Assembly: GCA_900111435.1 (NCBI GenBank) | Contig: FOIY01000006.1 | Span: 1-64,000, forward strand | Source of the DNA: Ruminococcaceae bacterium KH2T8 | GTDB taxonomy: Bacteria; Bacillota; Clostridia; Saccharofermentanales; Saccharofermentanaceae | DNA: 64,000 bases | Reading direction: 5' to 3' | Part shown: positions 42,893 through 51,647 of the stretch, in pieces | Numbering within the stretch: the stretch's first letter is position 1 | How the letters are laid out: each line of letters starts with the position of its first letter | Translations under genes and position numbers: made by a program | The notes under the pieces: generated by a model | What the model was told of the DNA's origin: nothing | The model's database searches: none | What the model saw: only the letters and a program-made list of their open reading frames with translations

Positions 42893-43552
42893 ATGTACAA
42901 GATAACCGATCTTTACGATCTGGATCATACGTTGGCTAAGGACTATCTCCTGGGATTTACTTATCCCTGGGAGGCATTAAAGGGTATAAAGGAGCTGATC
43001 CTTGAGCTCGGTCCGACATTGGGCGAGGAGTATGAGGAAGTATCCGAGCATGTCTGGGTTCACAAGACGGCAAAGGTATTCCCTTCCGCTTATCTGGGCG
43101 CTCCGTGCATCATCGGTCCAGAGACCGAAGTAAGGCATTGCGCCTTTGTAAGAGGCTCTGCTCTCGTAGGTGCCAACTGTGTAGTAGGAAATTCCGTGGA
43201 GCTCAAGAACGTTATCCTTTTCGATCATGTTCAGACTCCTCACTATAATTATGTAGGAGACAGTATCCTCGGCTACTATTCTCATATGGGTGCCGGATCT
43301 GTCACATCAAATGTTAAGTCCGATAAGAAGCTCGTAGTCGTTCATAACGGTGACGAGAATATCGAGACGGGTATCAAGAAGTTCGGAGCCATGCTCGGCG
43401 ACTATGTCGAGGTCGGATGCAACAGCGTTTGTAATCCCGGTACCGTCGTCGGCAGGAACAGCAATATCTATCCGACTTCATGCGTAAGGGGTGTTGTTCC
43501 CGCAAACAGCATCTATAAGAACAACGGCACAATTGTTGCTAAGCACGACTGA
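42893..43552 (+). CDS. Left-handed beta-helix acyltransferase, GlmU C-terminal-like
   Basis: 219 residues. After about 60 unrelated residues a run of hexapeptide repeats begins (VHKTAKVFPSAYLGAPCIIGPETEVRHCAFVRG). It includes the segment HYNYVGDSILGYYSHMGAGSVTSNVKS, which resembles the acetyltransferase half of GlmU. There is no uridylyltransferase domain. It sits 20 bases before glmM and is probably cotranscribed, suggesting work on glucosamine-1-phosphate or a related sugar phosphate, although full-length glmU exists at 17451. Substrate is inferred from position only. Confidence 0.82.
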   Translation: MYKITDLYDLDHTLAKDYLLGFTYPWEALKGIKELILELGPTLGEEYEEVSEHVWVHKTAKVFPSAYLGAPCIIGPETEVRHCAFVRGSALVGANCVVGNSVELKNVILFDHVQTPHYNYVGDSILGYYSHMGAGSVTSNVKSDKKLVVVHNGDENIETGIKKFGAMLGDYVEVGCNSVCNPGTVVGRNSNIYPTSCVRGVVPANSIYKNNGTIVAKHD

Positions 43553-43572
43553 TCCAAGGACAGGGAAAGAAA

Positions 43573-44919
43573 ATGGGAAAGTATTTCGGAACAGACGGCT
43601 TCAGAGGTGAAGCCAATAAGACACTTAATTATGATCATGCCATCAAGATCGGCCGTTTTCTCGGCTGGTACTATGGTGAAAGGCAGAATAAGAAGGCAAA
43701 GGTAGTCATCGGTAAGGATACAAGACGTTCGAGCTATATGTTCGAGTACGCTCTCTGTACGGGACTTATGGCTTCCGGTGCAGATGCATATATCATGCAC
43801 GTAACGACCACGCCTTCCGTTTCATATATCGCAAGAGTCGATGATTTTGACTGCGGTATCATGATCTCCGCATCACATAACCCTTATTACGATAACGGTA
43901 TCAAGCTCCTTAACGAGAACGGAGAGAAGATGGATGAGGAGACGATCCTCAAGATCGAAGATTATATCGACGGAAAGATCGAGATCCCCGTAGCTCAAAG
44001 AGACGATATCGGAAGGACCGTTGACTATGTAGCCGGCAGAAACCGTTATGTCGGGTACCTCATCTCAATGTCCAAGTACAGCTTCAAGGGTAAGAAGGTT
44101 GGCCTTGATTGCGCTAACGGTGCTTCCTGGGCTATCGCCAAGGGCGTATTCGATGCATTGGGTGCCAAGACTTATGTCATCAATGCTGAACCCGACGGAT
44201 ATAACATCAATACTGATTGCGGAAGTACTCATATCGAGCATCTTCAGAAGTATGTAGTCGATAACGGTCTCGATGTCGGATTTGCCTATGACGGTGATGC
44301 CGACAGATGCCTTTGCGTAGACGAGAAGGGTAACATCGTAACTGGTGACCATATTCTCTATGTTTACGGCGCATATATGAAGGAGAGAGGAAAGCTCCTG
44401 AATAACAAGGTCGTTACTACCGTAATGTCCAACTTCGGTCTTTACAAGGCTTTCGATGCTCTGGGCATCGAGTATGACAAGACGGCAGTCGGTGATAAAT
44501 ATGTATACGAGAATATGGTGAAGACAGGTAACAGGATCGGCGGTGAGCAGTCCGGTCATATCATCTTCTCCAAGTATGCAACGACAGGTGACGGTATCCT
44601 CACATCCTTAAAGATGATGGAGGTCATGCTCGCAAAGAATAAGACTTTGAGCGAACTTACCGCACCGTTTGTCGTATACCCTCAGGTATTGAAGAACGTA
44701 AGAGTAAAGAGCAAGCCTGAAGCGCAGAACGATCCTGACGTTCAGAAGGCAGTAAGTGCCGTTGCCGAAGAACTCGGCGATCAGGGAAGGATACTTGTCC
44801 GTGAGAGCGGAACTGAGCCTTTGATCAGAGTAATGGTCGAAGCAGGATCGGAAGAACTCTGCGAGAAGTATGTCGATCAGGTCATCGAAGTCATCAAGGC
44901 TAAGGGTCACCTGGAATAA
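43573..44919 (+). CDS. glmM: Phosphoglucosamine mutase
   Basis: 448 residues, normal length. All alpha-D-phosphohexomutase elements are present: the FGTDGFRG start, active-site phosphoserine Ser101 in MISASHNPYYDNG, the metal site DGDADRCLCVD, GGEQSGHIIF and the phosphate-binding RESGTEPLIRVMVE. It interconverts glucosamine-6- and -1-phosphate before GlmU. A hexapeptide acyltransferase precedes it and a terminator follows it. Confidence 0.95.
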   Translation: MGKYFGTDGFRGEANKTLNYDHAIKIGRFLGWYYGERQNKKAKVVIGKDTRRSSYMFEYALCTGLMASGADAYIMHVTTTPSVSYIARVDDFDCGIMISASHNPYYDNGIKLLNENGEKMDEETILKIEDYIDGKIEIPVAQRDDIGRTVDYVAGRNRYVGYLISMSKYSFKGKKVGLDCANGASWAIAKGVFDALGAKTYVINAEPDGYNINTDCGSTHIEHLQKYVVDNGLDVGFAYDGDADRCLCVDEKGNIVTGDHILYVYGAYMKERGKLLNNKVVTTVMSNFGLYKAFDALGIEYDKTAVGDKYVYENMVKTGNRIGGEQSGHIIFSKYATTGDGILTSLKMMEVMLAKNKTLSELTAPFVVYPQVLKNVRVKSKPEAQNDPDVQKAVSAVAEELGDQGRILVRESGTEPLIRVMVEAGSEELCEKYVDQVIEVIKAKGHLE

Positions 44920-44943
44920 GAGTTATCAGAACTTAAAAAGCAA

Positions 44944-44982
44944 CAACCCCGAGATCATCGCGACTCGGGGTTGTGTTTATTC
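44944..44982. terminator. Bidirectional terminator between glmM and the GT39-like gene
   Basis: CAACCCCGAG (44944-44953) pairs with CTCGGGGTTG (44964-44973). T-rich sequence follows on both strands, and the converging gene stops inside it. Confidence 0.82.
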
Positions 44983-46536
44983 TGTTAAGTTTATCTTATA
45001 TACCGCTACCGGAATATCTCCGGCCTCGGTACCGACGTACGGCAGGTTATATACTCCTATCTTTGTGACTGAATAGGTGCCGTCTTCAAGGGGGACATAA
45101 CAGTAATCCGAATCATTTGAATACTGCATGATATAAAAGCAGTCAGTAAGATCTGCAATGCTTTGTGAAGGAGCAAGGTTACGGATATCGGCAGTGAATA
45201 CGTCGTAAGTCAAAAGGACAGTGAACGTATTCTCGTCCGTTACATGAACTGCATCAGGGAACAGATAGCATCCTACACCGAGGTCATTTTCGTAAGGGTG
45301 ATAGAAGGTTAATGTCGGATCATCTTCCCGGGAAGCACCGATATCGGAATATAGCCTGTCAATCTCAAACTTGTTTGAACCGGGAAGATCCTTGATATAA
45401 GAGCAGATCATGGCGATCGGCATGATGATGGCGGTAATCCCTGTCAGGATCTTCTTCCGGTCTCCGCTCGCAATAAAGGATGCAAAGCAGATAAATACTC
45501 CGCCCGTGAGCACATAGAAGTATCTGGGAGTCTGTATATTGAGCTTATATGAGAAGAGGTAGAAAGCTATAAAAGATACGGCTACCATAACGAGCATCAG
45601 TCCGGTCTTTTTCACATAAGATACGTCTTCGGGGGCAGAGATGATACCTTTCAGATCCTTGAAAGTCTTTGCGTTATGGATCTTCTTTCTGTCTAAGAGA
45701 AGAAGCGGACTAATAAGCAGCGAGAGGAGTATCACGACAAGTACTACGAGTGCAAGGATGCCGATATTCTTGTTGGCAAGAGGTCTTAAGAGCAGATAGT
45801 CCAGTGTTTCCGACATCGTCATTCTGAGATTCCAGAAACTCTCATTGGCTTTGCTGACCTGCTTTAGTGTTACCATGAGCCACGGCACGTAGAGAACAGC
45901 TATCACTGATCCGCTTACCAGATACGGTTTAAGAAGTGATCTGTTCTTTTTCTTTAATGACAGCAGGCACAGGATAGCATATACACAGAATGCGCTGATC
46001 AGCGACGTATTATGAGTATACATTGCGGCGACGGATACGATCGAGAGCATTATAAGATCGGATCTTTTGCGCTCGAAATAGCTCAGGGCGGCATATATGA
46101 AAACTCCTGTAGTCAGTACATAACCCAACAGAGTAGGTCTAATTACGTGGCCGAAATAAATATTGTAATCGGAGCAAAAGAGCATTACTGCACTCAGGAA
46201 AGCCGCCTGCTTCCCAAGAAGACGTCTTAATGGGAAGAGCAGGAGATAGAAGAAGTACGCCATTATCATGAGTGAAGATATTCTCAGTGCCGAAAGAGAT
46301 GTGCCGAATATCATCGAATATGCTTTGAGCAGCCAGGAGTAAAGCGGCGGGCTGTAGTCAAGTTCTAAGAGTTCTGCCATCTCGGTCGGGGAGTGCAGAG
46401 TAAGAAAGTATTGATAGGAACTGTCGTAATCAATGCAGTCATACATCTGAAAACGCATGACAAGCACGGAGTAGGCTGCGACTATGATCAGCCAGATGAT
46501 ACAGAATAGTAGTTTTTCTCTTTTTTTATCTTTCAT
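44977..46536 (-). CDS. GT39-like membrane glycosyltransferase
   Basis: 519 residues with about 11 membrane segments and a C-terminal soluble tail. After the first helix, the loop FQMYDCIDYDSSYQYFLTLHSP carries the acidic motif of GT-C enzymes. PPLYSWLLKAYSMIFG, which follows, is typical of the PMT/ArnT-like dolichyl or undecaprenyl-phosphate sugar transferases. It would transfer a sugar from a lipid carrier to a surface acceptor; the acceptor is unknown. Stop lies inside the shared terminator with glmM. The AraC gene is upstream on the same strand, 22 bases away. Confidence 0.78.
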   Translation of the reverse strand: MKDKKREKLLFCIIWLIIVAAYSVLVMRFQMYDCIDYDSSYQYFLTLHSPTEMAELLELDYSPPLYSWLLKAYSMIFGTSLSALRISSLMIMAYFFYLLLFPLRRLLGKQAAFLSAVMLFCSDYNIYFGHVIRPTLLGYVLTTGVFIYAALSYFERKRSDLIMLSIVSVAAMYTHNTSLISAFCVYAILCLLSLKKKNRSLLKPYLVSGSVIAVLYVPWLMVTLKQVSKANESFWNLRMTMSETLDYLLLRPLANKNIGILALVVLVVILLSLLISPLLLLDRKKIHNAKTFKDLKGIISAPEDVSYVKKTGLMLVMVAVSFIAFYLFSYKLNIQTPRYFYVLTGGVFICFASFIASGDRKKILTGITAIIMPIAMICSYIKDLPGSNKFEIDRLYSDIGASREDDPTLTFYHPYENDLGVGCYLFPDAVHVTDENTFTVLLTYDVFTADIRNLAPSQSIADLTDCFYIMQYSNDSDYCYVPLEDGTYSVTKIGVYNLPYVGTEAGDIPVAVYKINLTE

Positions 46537-46558
46537 ATGGTAATTATATACATATTGC

Positions 46559-47479
46559 TCATTCGCTCAAATCGGGCTGGACGTCCGGAGGATTCTTCCA
46601 TTCGTTCCTGTATTCTCGCGGGGACTTTCCGAAGAATTTCCTGAAGGTCTCCGCCATATAGCTGGCGCCGCCGAATCCCGTCACGGAAGATATCTCTTCC
46701 ATATTCATATCGGTTGAGCGAAGATACTCTGCGCACTTCCTCGCCCTGAAGTGTGCCAGGTAGTTCATCGGGGATTCATCGACATATCGCTTGAACATAT
46801 TGATGCAATGCGACTTGCTGATATTGGCACTTGAGGCTACCTGATCGAGCGTGATCTTTTCCTTATAGTTATTGGCGATGAAGTTCATCATCTGCTTAAA
46901 AGGCTTTCTGCCGGAATCTGCTGCCTGTTCTTCGTTGATGCTGCAGAAAGATTCACAGGTGTCCATGATGATCTCCCAGATGAGCATGAACTGACGGGTT
47001 ACCTTGAAAGCATCGTGACGGATATCGGGAAGTTCCATCATGAGATCGTAGAGTCTTTCGGTTCCCTCATTAATGTTGCGGTATCTGATATAGGATATGT
47101 CAGGGTTGTCGATTATGGGCTTTACGGCCTCCATCTCTACCTTTACCGTAGATGCGAGTATCCTCGGATGGACGACAAAGATAACATACCTGGCGACCGT
47201 ATCATCCACGCACATGCTGTAGTGGATCTGGTTGGAATTGACTACGATCGTATCCCCTTCGTTGAGTAACAGGGTCTTTCCGTTGACCGAATATGCCATC
47301 GTGCCTTCCGTGACGGTCAATATCTCTATATCTTCATGGAAATGGGGGACGTGTGCCCAGGTTACCTTGGGAGCCACCCATCCGTAATAGATATATGAGG
47401 GGAATGTCGGATCGTCGTAGTTAATTATCTCGGAACCGTCGTCATTCTTGACGATCAGGCCCATATATTCTTTTTTCAT
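46559..47479 (-). CDS. AraC-family regulator with cupin sensor
   Basis: 306 residues from ATG 47479, with GAAGAGG at a suitable distance; a TTG eight codons upstream has no better signal. The N-terminal half is an AraC-type cupin (HVPHFHEDIEILTVTEGTMAYSVNGKTLLLNEGDTIVVNSNQIHYS). The C-terminal part holds two helix-turn-helix motifs (TLDQVASSANISKSHCINMFKRYV and MEEISSVTGFGGASYMAETFRKFFGKSP). It probably senses a sugar-type ligand. The adjacent ABC exporter, transcribed divergently, or the downstream glycosyltransferase could be the target. The 7-base inverted pair CATAACA/TGTTATG at 47508-47543 lies in the intergenic region. Confidence 0.87.
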   Translation of the reverse strand: MKKEYMGLIVKNDDGSEIINYDDPTFPSYIYYGWVAPKVTWAHVPHFHEDIEILTVTEGTMAYSVNGKTLLLNEGDTIVVNSNQIHYSMCVDDTVARYVIFVVHPRILASTVKVEMEAVKPIIDNPDISYIRYRNINEGTERLYDLMMELPDIRHDAFKVTRQFMLIWEIIMDTCESFCSINEEQAADSGRKPFKQMMNFIANNYKEKITLDQVASSANISKSHCINMFKRYVDESPMNYLAHFRARKCAEYLRSTDMNMEEISSVTGFGGASYMAETFRKFFGKSPREYRNEWKNPPDVQPDLSE

Positions 47480-47649
47480 AACGATATTATCCTCTTCGAA
47501 CAAAAATCATAACAGAATTATTCATCTGTGCGATTTTGTTATGAAATACTGCTTAAAACACCCTTAAAATGCCTTGTTGAATACAATATACTTACAAACA
47601 TAAAAGAAATCAAGCACTTCCGGAATTGCTTTAGAAAGAGGGATATACA

Positions 47650-48588
47650 ATGTCTGATAAAGCAATAGTGTTAGAAAATGTCAGTAAGGAATTCAAGGTC
47701 CTCAACAGGCATGAGGGATTAAAAGGCAGTATAAGGGATCTGTTCTCAAGGGATTACAGAACAGTAAGAGCGGTCGATGATGTCTCGATGACTATAAGCC
47801 GCGGAGAGATAGTTGGATACTTAGGTCCCAACGGTGCCGGCAAGTCCACCACGATAAAGATGATGACGGGTGTGCTCGAACCCACGAGCGGTAATATCGA
47901 GGTCAACGGCATAGTCCCCTATAAGAACAGAACAAGAAACTCGGCGGGTATCGGTGTAGTATTCGGTCAAAGATCACAGCTTTGGTGGTCGCTGCCGCTC
48001 GTTGAATCATTTATGCTCCTTAAGGATATCTATCTTGTAGATGATAAGTCGTATTCTGACATGCTCGAGCTCTACAGGTCATTTGTCGATATCGATCCGC
48101 TCCTTCATAAGACGGTAAGGCAGATGTCTCTGGGACAGAGGACTTTGAGCGATATCCTCGCGGCATTCCTTCATGATCCCGGGATCGTTTTTCTCGATGA
48201 ACCTACTATCGGTCTTGATGTATCTATGAAAGCTACGATCAGAGAACTCATCAAGGGTCTTAATAAGGAAAAACAGACCACGGTCATCCTGACGACTCAT
48301 GACATGGGTGATGTAGATGCACTCTGCGAGAGGATCGTCATCATCGATCACGGAAAGAAGATCTACGATAATGACATAGATCACCTCAAGGGATTCTTCG
48401 GTGAGTACAGGATCCTCAAGGTAAGGCTTGCCGATGATACATGGGAAGAACATCTTATCGACGACAGAAAAGATGACATGATGAAGATCTTAAATGATAT
48501 CCAGAGCAAAAAGAAGATCAAGGATATGAAGCTCGAGGAGATCTCGACCGAGGAAGTCATAAAGAAGATATATGAAGGAGGCGTGTGA
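47650..48588 (+). CDS. ABC-2 exporter ATPase (COG4586-like)
   Basis: 312 residues. Walker A GPNGAGKST, Q loop GQRSQLWW, signature MSLGQRT, Walker B GIVFLDEPTIGLD and H loop TTHDMGD are all intact. The extended N-terminus (LNRHEGLKGSIRDLFSRDYRTVRAVDDVS) and the WWSLPLVESF segment are typical of the COG4586/4587/3694 transporter group. The stop is followed by a permease gene after one base. The cargo is unknown. Confidence 0.9.
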   Translation: MSDKAIVLENVSKEFKVLNRHEGLKGSIRDLFSRDYRTVRAVDDVSMTISRGEIVGYLGPNGAGKSTTIKMMTGVLEPTSGNIEVNGIVPYKNRTRNSAGIGVVFGQRSQLWWSLPLVESFMLLKDIYLVDDKSYSDMLELYRSFVDIDPLLHKTVRQMSLGQRTLSDILAAFLHDPGIVFLDEPTIGLDVSMKATIRELIKGLNKEKQTTVILTTHDMGDVDALCERIVIIDHGKKIYDNDIDHLKGFFGEYRILKVRLADDTWEEHLIDDRKDDMMKILNDIQSKKKIKDMKLEEISTEEVIKKIYEGGV

Positions 48589-48589
48589 T

Positions 48590-49399
48590 ATGGAGTTTTC
48601 GTTCCGCAGATATCTCGCCCTCACCAAGGCAGGTATCATTCAGTCTTTGAACTTCAGGCTCGGAATGTTCGTTACGGTACTCGGTAACCTTATCTACCTG
48701 CTGCTCGTATACTTCCTCTGGAAAGCGATCTATGCATCTTCGGGTACGGATGTTGTTAACGGCATGACATTCTCCGATACATTCATCTATCTTGTGCTCG
48801 CGAGTGCTCTCTTCAGCTTTATGGAGATGTATATCGTCTGGAACATGAGTCGTGAGATCCAGTCGGGAAAGATCATTCTCGATCTTTTAAAACCGATGGA
48901 GTACAGAGGATTCAAGTTCTGGTCATACTCGGGAGATCTGGTCGTATATTTCTTCCTGACCTTCCTTCCGACATTCCTGATCGTATTCATCGTAACGAAA
49001 GGTGCGATCCCCGTCGGCATGAACCTTATCTGGTTTGTAGTATCCGTGGTGCTGGCACTTACGATCAACTTTAATATCGACATGTTCGTTGCAACGATCT
49101 GCCTTTATACCGAGTCGACATGGGGTATCAACATCATGAAGGAGAGTGTCGTGCTGCTTCTTTCCGGTGCGACCATCCCGCTCGCGTTCTTCCCGGATAA
49201 GATCGCGGCAGTCGTACGTTATCTGCCTTTCAGGGCGGTATATGATGTTCCTTTGAACATCCTTCTGGGAAAGACATCCGGCAGCGGCGAGACACTTATG
49301 CTCATCGGGCTTCAGCTCTTCTGGGCGGTAGTCCTTGCAGCGGTAAGCTCTGTATTCTGGAAGTATTCCGTAAGACGCATCACGGTAAACGGAGGTTAA
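48590..49399 (+). CDS. ABC-2 exporter permease (COG4587-like)
   Basis: 269 residues from ATG 48590; GGAGG lies at 48577-48581 and the longer open frame overlaps the ATPase gene. About six membrane segments, an IVWNMSREIQSGKIILDLLKPMEYR cytoplasmic motif typical of this permease family, and a GATIPLAFFPDKIAAVVRYLPF motif near the end. Translationally coupled to the ATPase and to the second permease. Confidence 0.87.
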   Translation: MEFSFRRYLALTKAGIIQSLNFRLGMFVTVLGNLIYLLLVYFLWKAIYASSGTDVVNGMTFSDTFIYLVLASALFSFMEMYIVWNMSREIQSGKIILDLLKPMEYRGFKFWSYSGDLVVYFFLTFLPTFLIVFIVTKGAIPVGMNLIWFVVSVVLALTINFNIDMFVATICLYTESTWGINIMKESVVLLLSGATIPLAFFPDKIAAVVRYLPFRAVYDVPLNILLGKTSGSGETLMLIGLQLFWAVVLAAVSSVFWKYSVRRITVNGG

Positions 49400-49401
49400 T
49401 G

Positions 49402-50199
49402 ATGAGAGGTTTAAAGTTTTATTCTTCGCTATATATCAAGCTCCTTAAGCAGGACCTTAAGTCCAAGATGAGCTACAGGGCTGATTTCATCATCTCAAAC
49501 ATCGGCATGATCCTCACAAACCTGGTAGGATTCCTGTCATTCATAATCCTGTTCAGCAACTTCACGTCGATCAACGGCTGGAGCAAATATGAGATGCTGT
49601 TCCTTTACGGCTTCTCGCTGATCGCTCTTACACCTGTTCAGTGCTTCTTCGACAACAACTGGAGTTTGAGGTTCGCTGTGGAGTCAGGTGACTTCATCAA
49701 GTACTGCTTCAGGCCCATCAATATATTCTTTTACTATATATCGGAAGTATTCGATGTTAAGGGATTGGGTCAGCTTGCTTTCGGTGTAGGTACGCTCGTC
49801 TATGCATGGATCAGGGCAGGTATCCCCGTGTCGCCCGCGATAATCCTCATGACTGTCGTAAGCCTCTTTGCGGCATCTCTTTTCATGATCGCGATAATGA
49901 ATGCCGCGGCTGCAACCTGCTTCTGGATCAGGGGTTCGGGAATGGTCATGGTACTCATGTTCAAGTTTAAGGACTATGCAAGATATCCGATAACGATCTT
50001 TCAGGGAGTATTCAGGATCCTCTTTACATTCGTGATCCCGATCGGATTTATCGCATACTATCCGAGCCTCACGGTCATAAGACCCGATGAGTGCGGACTT
50101 TTATCATTCCTGTCGTTACCGTTGGGAGTTGTCTTCTTTTATCTGAGCTACAGATTCTGGATGCTCGGAGCGCGAAAGTACAGCGGAACGGGAAGCTGA
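49402..50199 (+). CDS. ABC-2 exporter permease (COG3694-like)
   Basis: 265 residues from the second ATG of an ATGATG (49399-49404); GGAGG is six bases from it and three from the first. Six membrane segments are seen. A GDFIKYCFRPINIFFYYISEVFDVKGLGQLAFG region is typical of its family, as is the late FVIPIGFIAYYPS. It forms the heterodimeric membrane part of the exporter with the preceding gene. The stop touches the stop of the convergent GNAT gene. Confidence 0.87.
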   Translation: MRGLKFYSSLYIKLLKQDLKSKMSYRADFIISNIGMILTNLVGFLSFIILFSNFTSINGWSKYEMLFLYGFSLIALTPVQCFFDNNWSLRFAVESGDFIKYCFRPINIFFYYISEVFDVKGLGQLAFGVGTLVYAWIRAGIPVSPAIILMTVVSLFAASLFMIAIMNAAAATCFWIRGSGMVMVLMFKFKDYARYPITIFQGVFRILFTFVIPIGFIAYYPSLTVIRPDECGLLSFLSLPLGVVFFYLSYRFWMLGARKYSGTGS

Positions 50200-50679
50200 T
50201 CAGAGCTTCATCCTCATAAACACATCAGCACTCTCGTTGTCGTTATAACGGGAGATCTCCTCGAAGCCGAATTGCTTATAGATAGCGATAGCGGCTTCGC
50301 TCTTTGTTGAGATGCTGTCGAGGTAGAGCCAGTTATATCCGAAGGAACGTGCCTGATCGATAGCAAATCGCATCATCTCCTTGCCGTATCCCTGTCCGTG
50401 ATACTCTTTAAGGAGATAGTAGCATTTGATCTCTCCGCAGTTTCTGTGGAGAACTTCCTTATATCTTTCATCGAACTTGAGATCCTGGATGGCGATGGTA
50501 CCGATGATCTCCTGATCATCATCCATCATGACCCAGAAATGTCTGAAGTTATTAGCTATATCAGTGAGATCTTTATGTTTGCCTTCGGGATCGAATACTC
50601 TTCCCGATTCAGGGCGTACCTTAGCAAAGAACTCGTTCAGAGGTTCTTGGAGAAAGCTTACAAAACCGACTAATCTCAT
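50200..50679 (-). CDS. GNAT N-acetyltransferase
   Basis: 159 residues. GEIKCYYLLKEYHGQGYGKEMMRFAIDQA is the acetyl-CoA loop, followed by SEAAIAIYKQFGFEEI. The N-terminal fifth does not look like the core fold. The substrate is unknown. It is convergent with the ABC operon; their stop codons adjoin. Confidence 0.85.
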   Translation of the reverse strand: MRLVGFVSFLQEPLNEFFAKVRPESGRVFDPEGKHKDLTDIANNFRHFWVMMDDDQEIIGTIAIQDLKFDERYKEVLHRNCGEIKCYYLLKEYHGQGYGKEMMRFAIDQARSFGYNWLYLDSISTKSEAAIAIYKQFGFEEISRYNDNESADVFMRMKL

Positions 50680-50744
50680 AACGGCGACCCCTTGTCATTT
50701 TCATTCACATTGGTATTGTACCAAACTAAAAGTGATATGTCGCC

Positions 50745-51635
50745 TTAATGTGCAAATTTCAGTATGATCCTGAGTTTTTCGTCTTCCATGACGGCCTCGA
50801 TGGTTCCGCCGTTCTGCTCGGTAAGTTCTCTGGCTATCGAGAAACCGAGGCCTGTCGATCCTTTGGCATCGTTTACCGTATAGTATCTGTCGAAGAGCTT
50901 GGATACCATGAGGGGAGTAAGGGAAGGGGCGGGATTCTCGAAAGTGACCGTCGCGTCATCGGTCATAGTTACCGTGACATTGCCTTCCGAATACTTAAGG
51001 GCGTTGCTGATTATATTTTCGAATATCCTGTTTGCGTCTCTTCTCCTGCATCTTGCTATGACCGGGGTTTCGGGCATCGTTATATCGGGTTCTATCCCTT
51101 TCTTGCCGAAGGCTGCATAGAAGGAGATGAGGCACTCCTCGAGGATCCTTCTGATATCCTGTTCCTCTGTTACGTCTTCGGATATGCGGTTTGCCTGATC
51201 GGAGGAAGTTGTGTACTTAAAGAGTTCTTCCGTCAGTTCCGACAGGGCATCCGTCCTGTTCCTGATCCTTTCGAGATATTCCTTACGGACGTCTTCATCA
51301 GGTTCCTCCTCGATCATCTCCAGATATGACCTGATGGCGGTAAGGGGAGTACGAAGGTCATGTGAGATCCCCGTTACCGCATCCTTGACAGTCTTATTGC
51401 CTCCCTCGAACCTGTTTCGTTCCTCTCTTAAGGTCTGAAGTTCACGGTTAAGTACTTCCGCACATCTCCTGGCTTTGGGATCAGAGGTTGACAGAGTAAC
51501 GGGAACTCCGGTTTTACCTGATACCTGATCTTTGATGTTTTCAGTCAGCTCGTCGTAGCCGCGCCTTAAGATGCGGATTTTAAGGAGGGCGAGTATCAGG
51601 ATAATTGATAATGTGATGATGACGATAAGATGCAT
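50745..51635 (-). CDS. Sensor histidine kinase with single membrane helix
   Basis: 296 residues. One N-terminal membrane helix and no extracellular domain; then a HisKA domain with phospho-His92 in GISHDLRTPLTAIRSY, and a HATPase domain with RIFENIISNALKYSEG, DRYYTVNDAKGSTGLGFSIARELTEQ and the GG lid. Small kinases without sensors of this kind (BceS-like) usually sense through the partner ABC transporter encoded next to them, which fits here. No clear ribosome site is visible before the ATG; translation may be coupled to the permease gene 12 bases upstream. Confidence 0.86.
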   Translation of the reverse strand: MHLIVIITLSIILILALLKIRILRRGYDELTENIKDQVSGKTGVPVTLSTSDPKARRCAEVLNRELQTLREERNRFEGGNKTVKDAVTGISHDLRTPLTAIRSYLEMIEEEPDEDVRKEYLERIRNRTDALSELTEELFKYTTSSDQANRISEDVTEEQDIRRILEECLISFYAAFGKKGIEPDITMPETPVIARCRRRDANRIFENIISNALKYSEGNVTVTMTDDATVTFENPAPSLTPLMVSKLFDRYYTVNDAKGSTGLGFSIARELTEQNGGTIEAVMEDEKLRIILKFAH

Positions 51636-51647
51636 AACATGATTATA

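Noticed and set aside
43573-44919. Phosphomannomutase instead of glmM
   Set aside because: Length, the SASHNPYYDNG active site and the start sequence match GlmM; the neighbour is a GlmU-like acyltransferase.
47508-47543. CATAACA/TGTTATG inverted pair as an AraC operator
   Set aside because: Seven-base arms 22 bases apart in AT-rich DNA can arise by chance. Mentioned with the AraC gene but not listed as a site.
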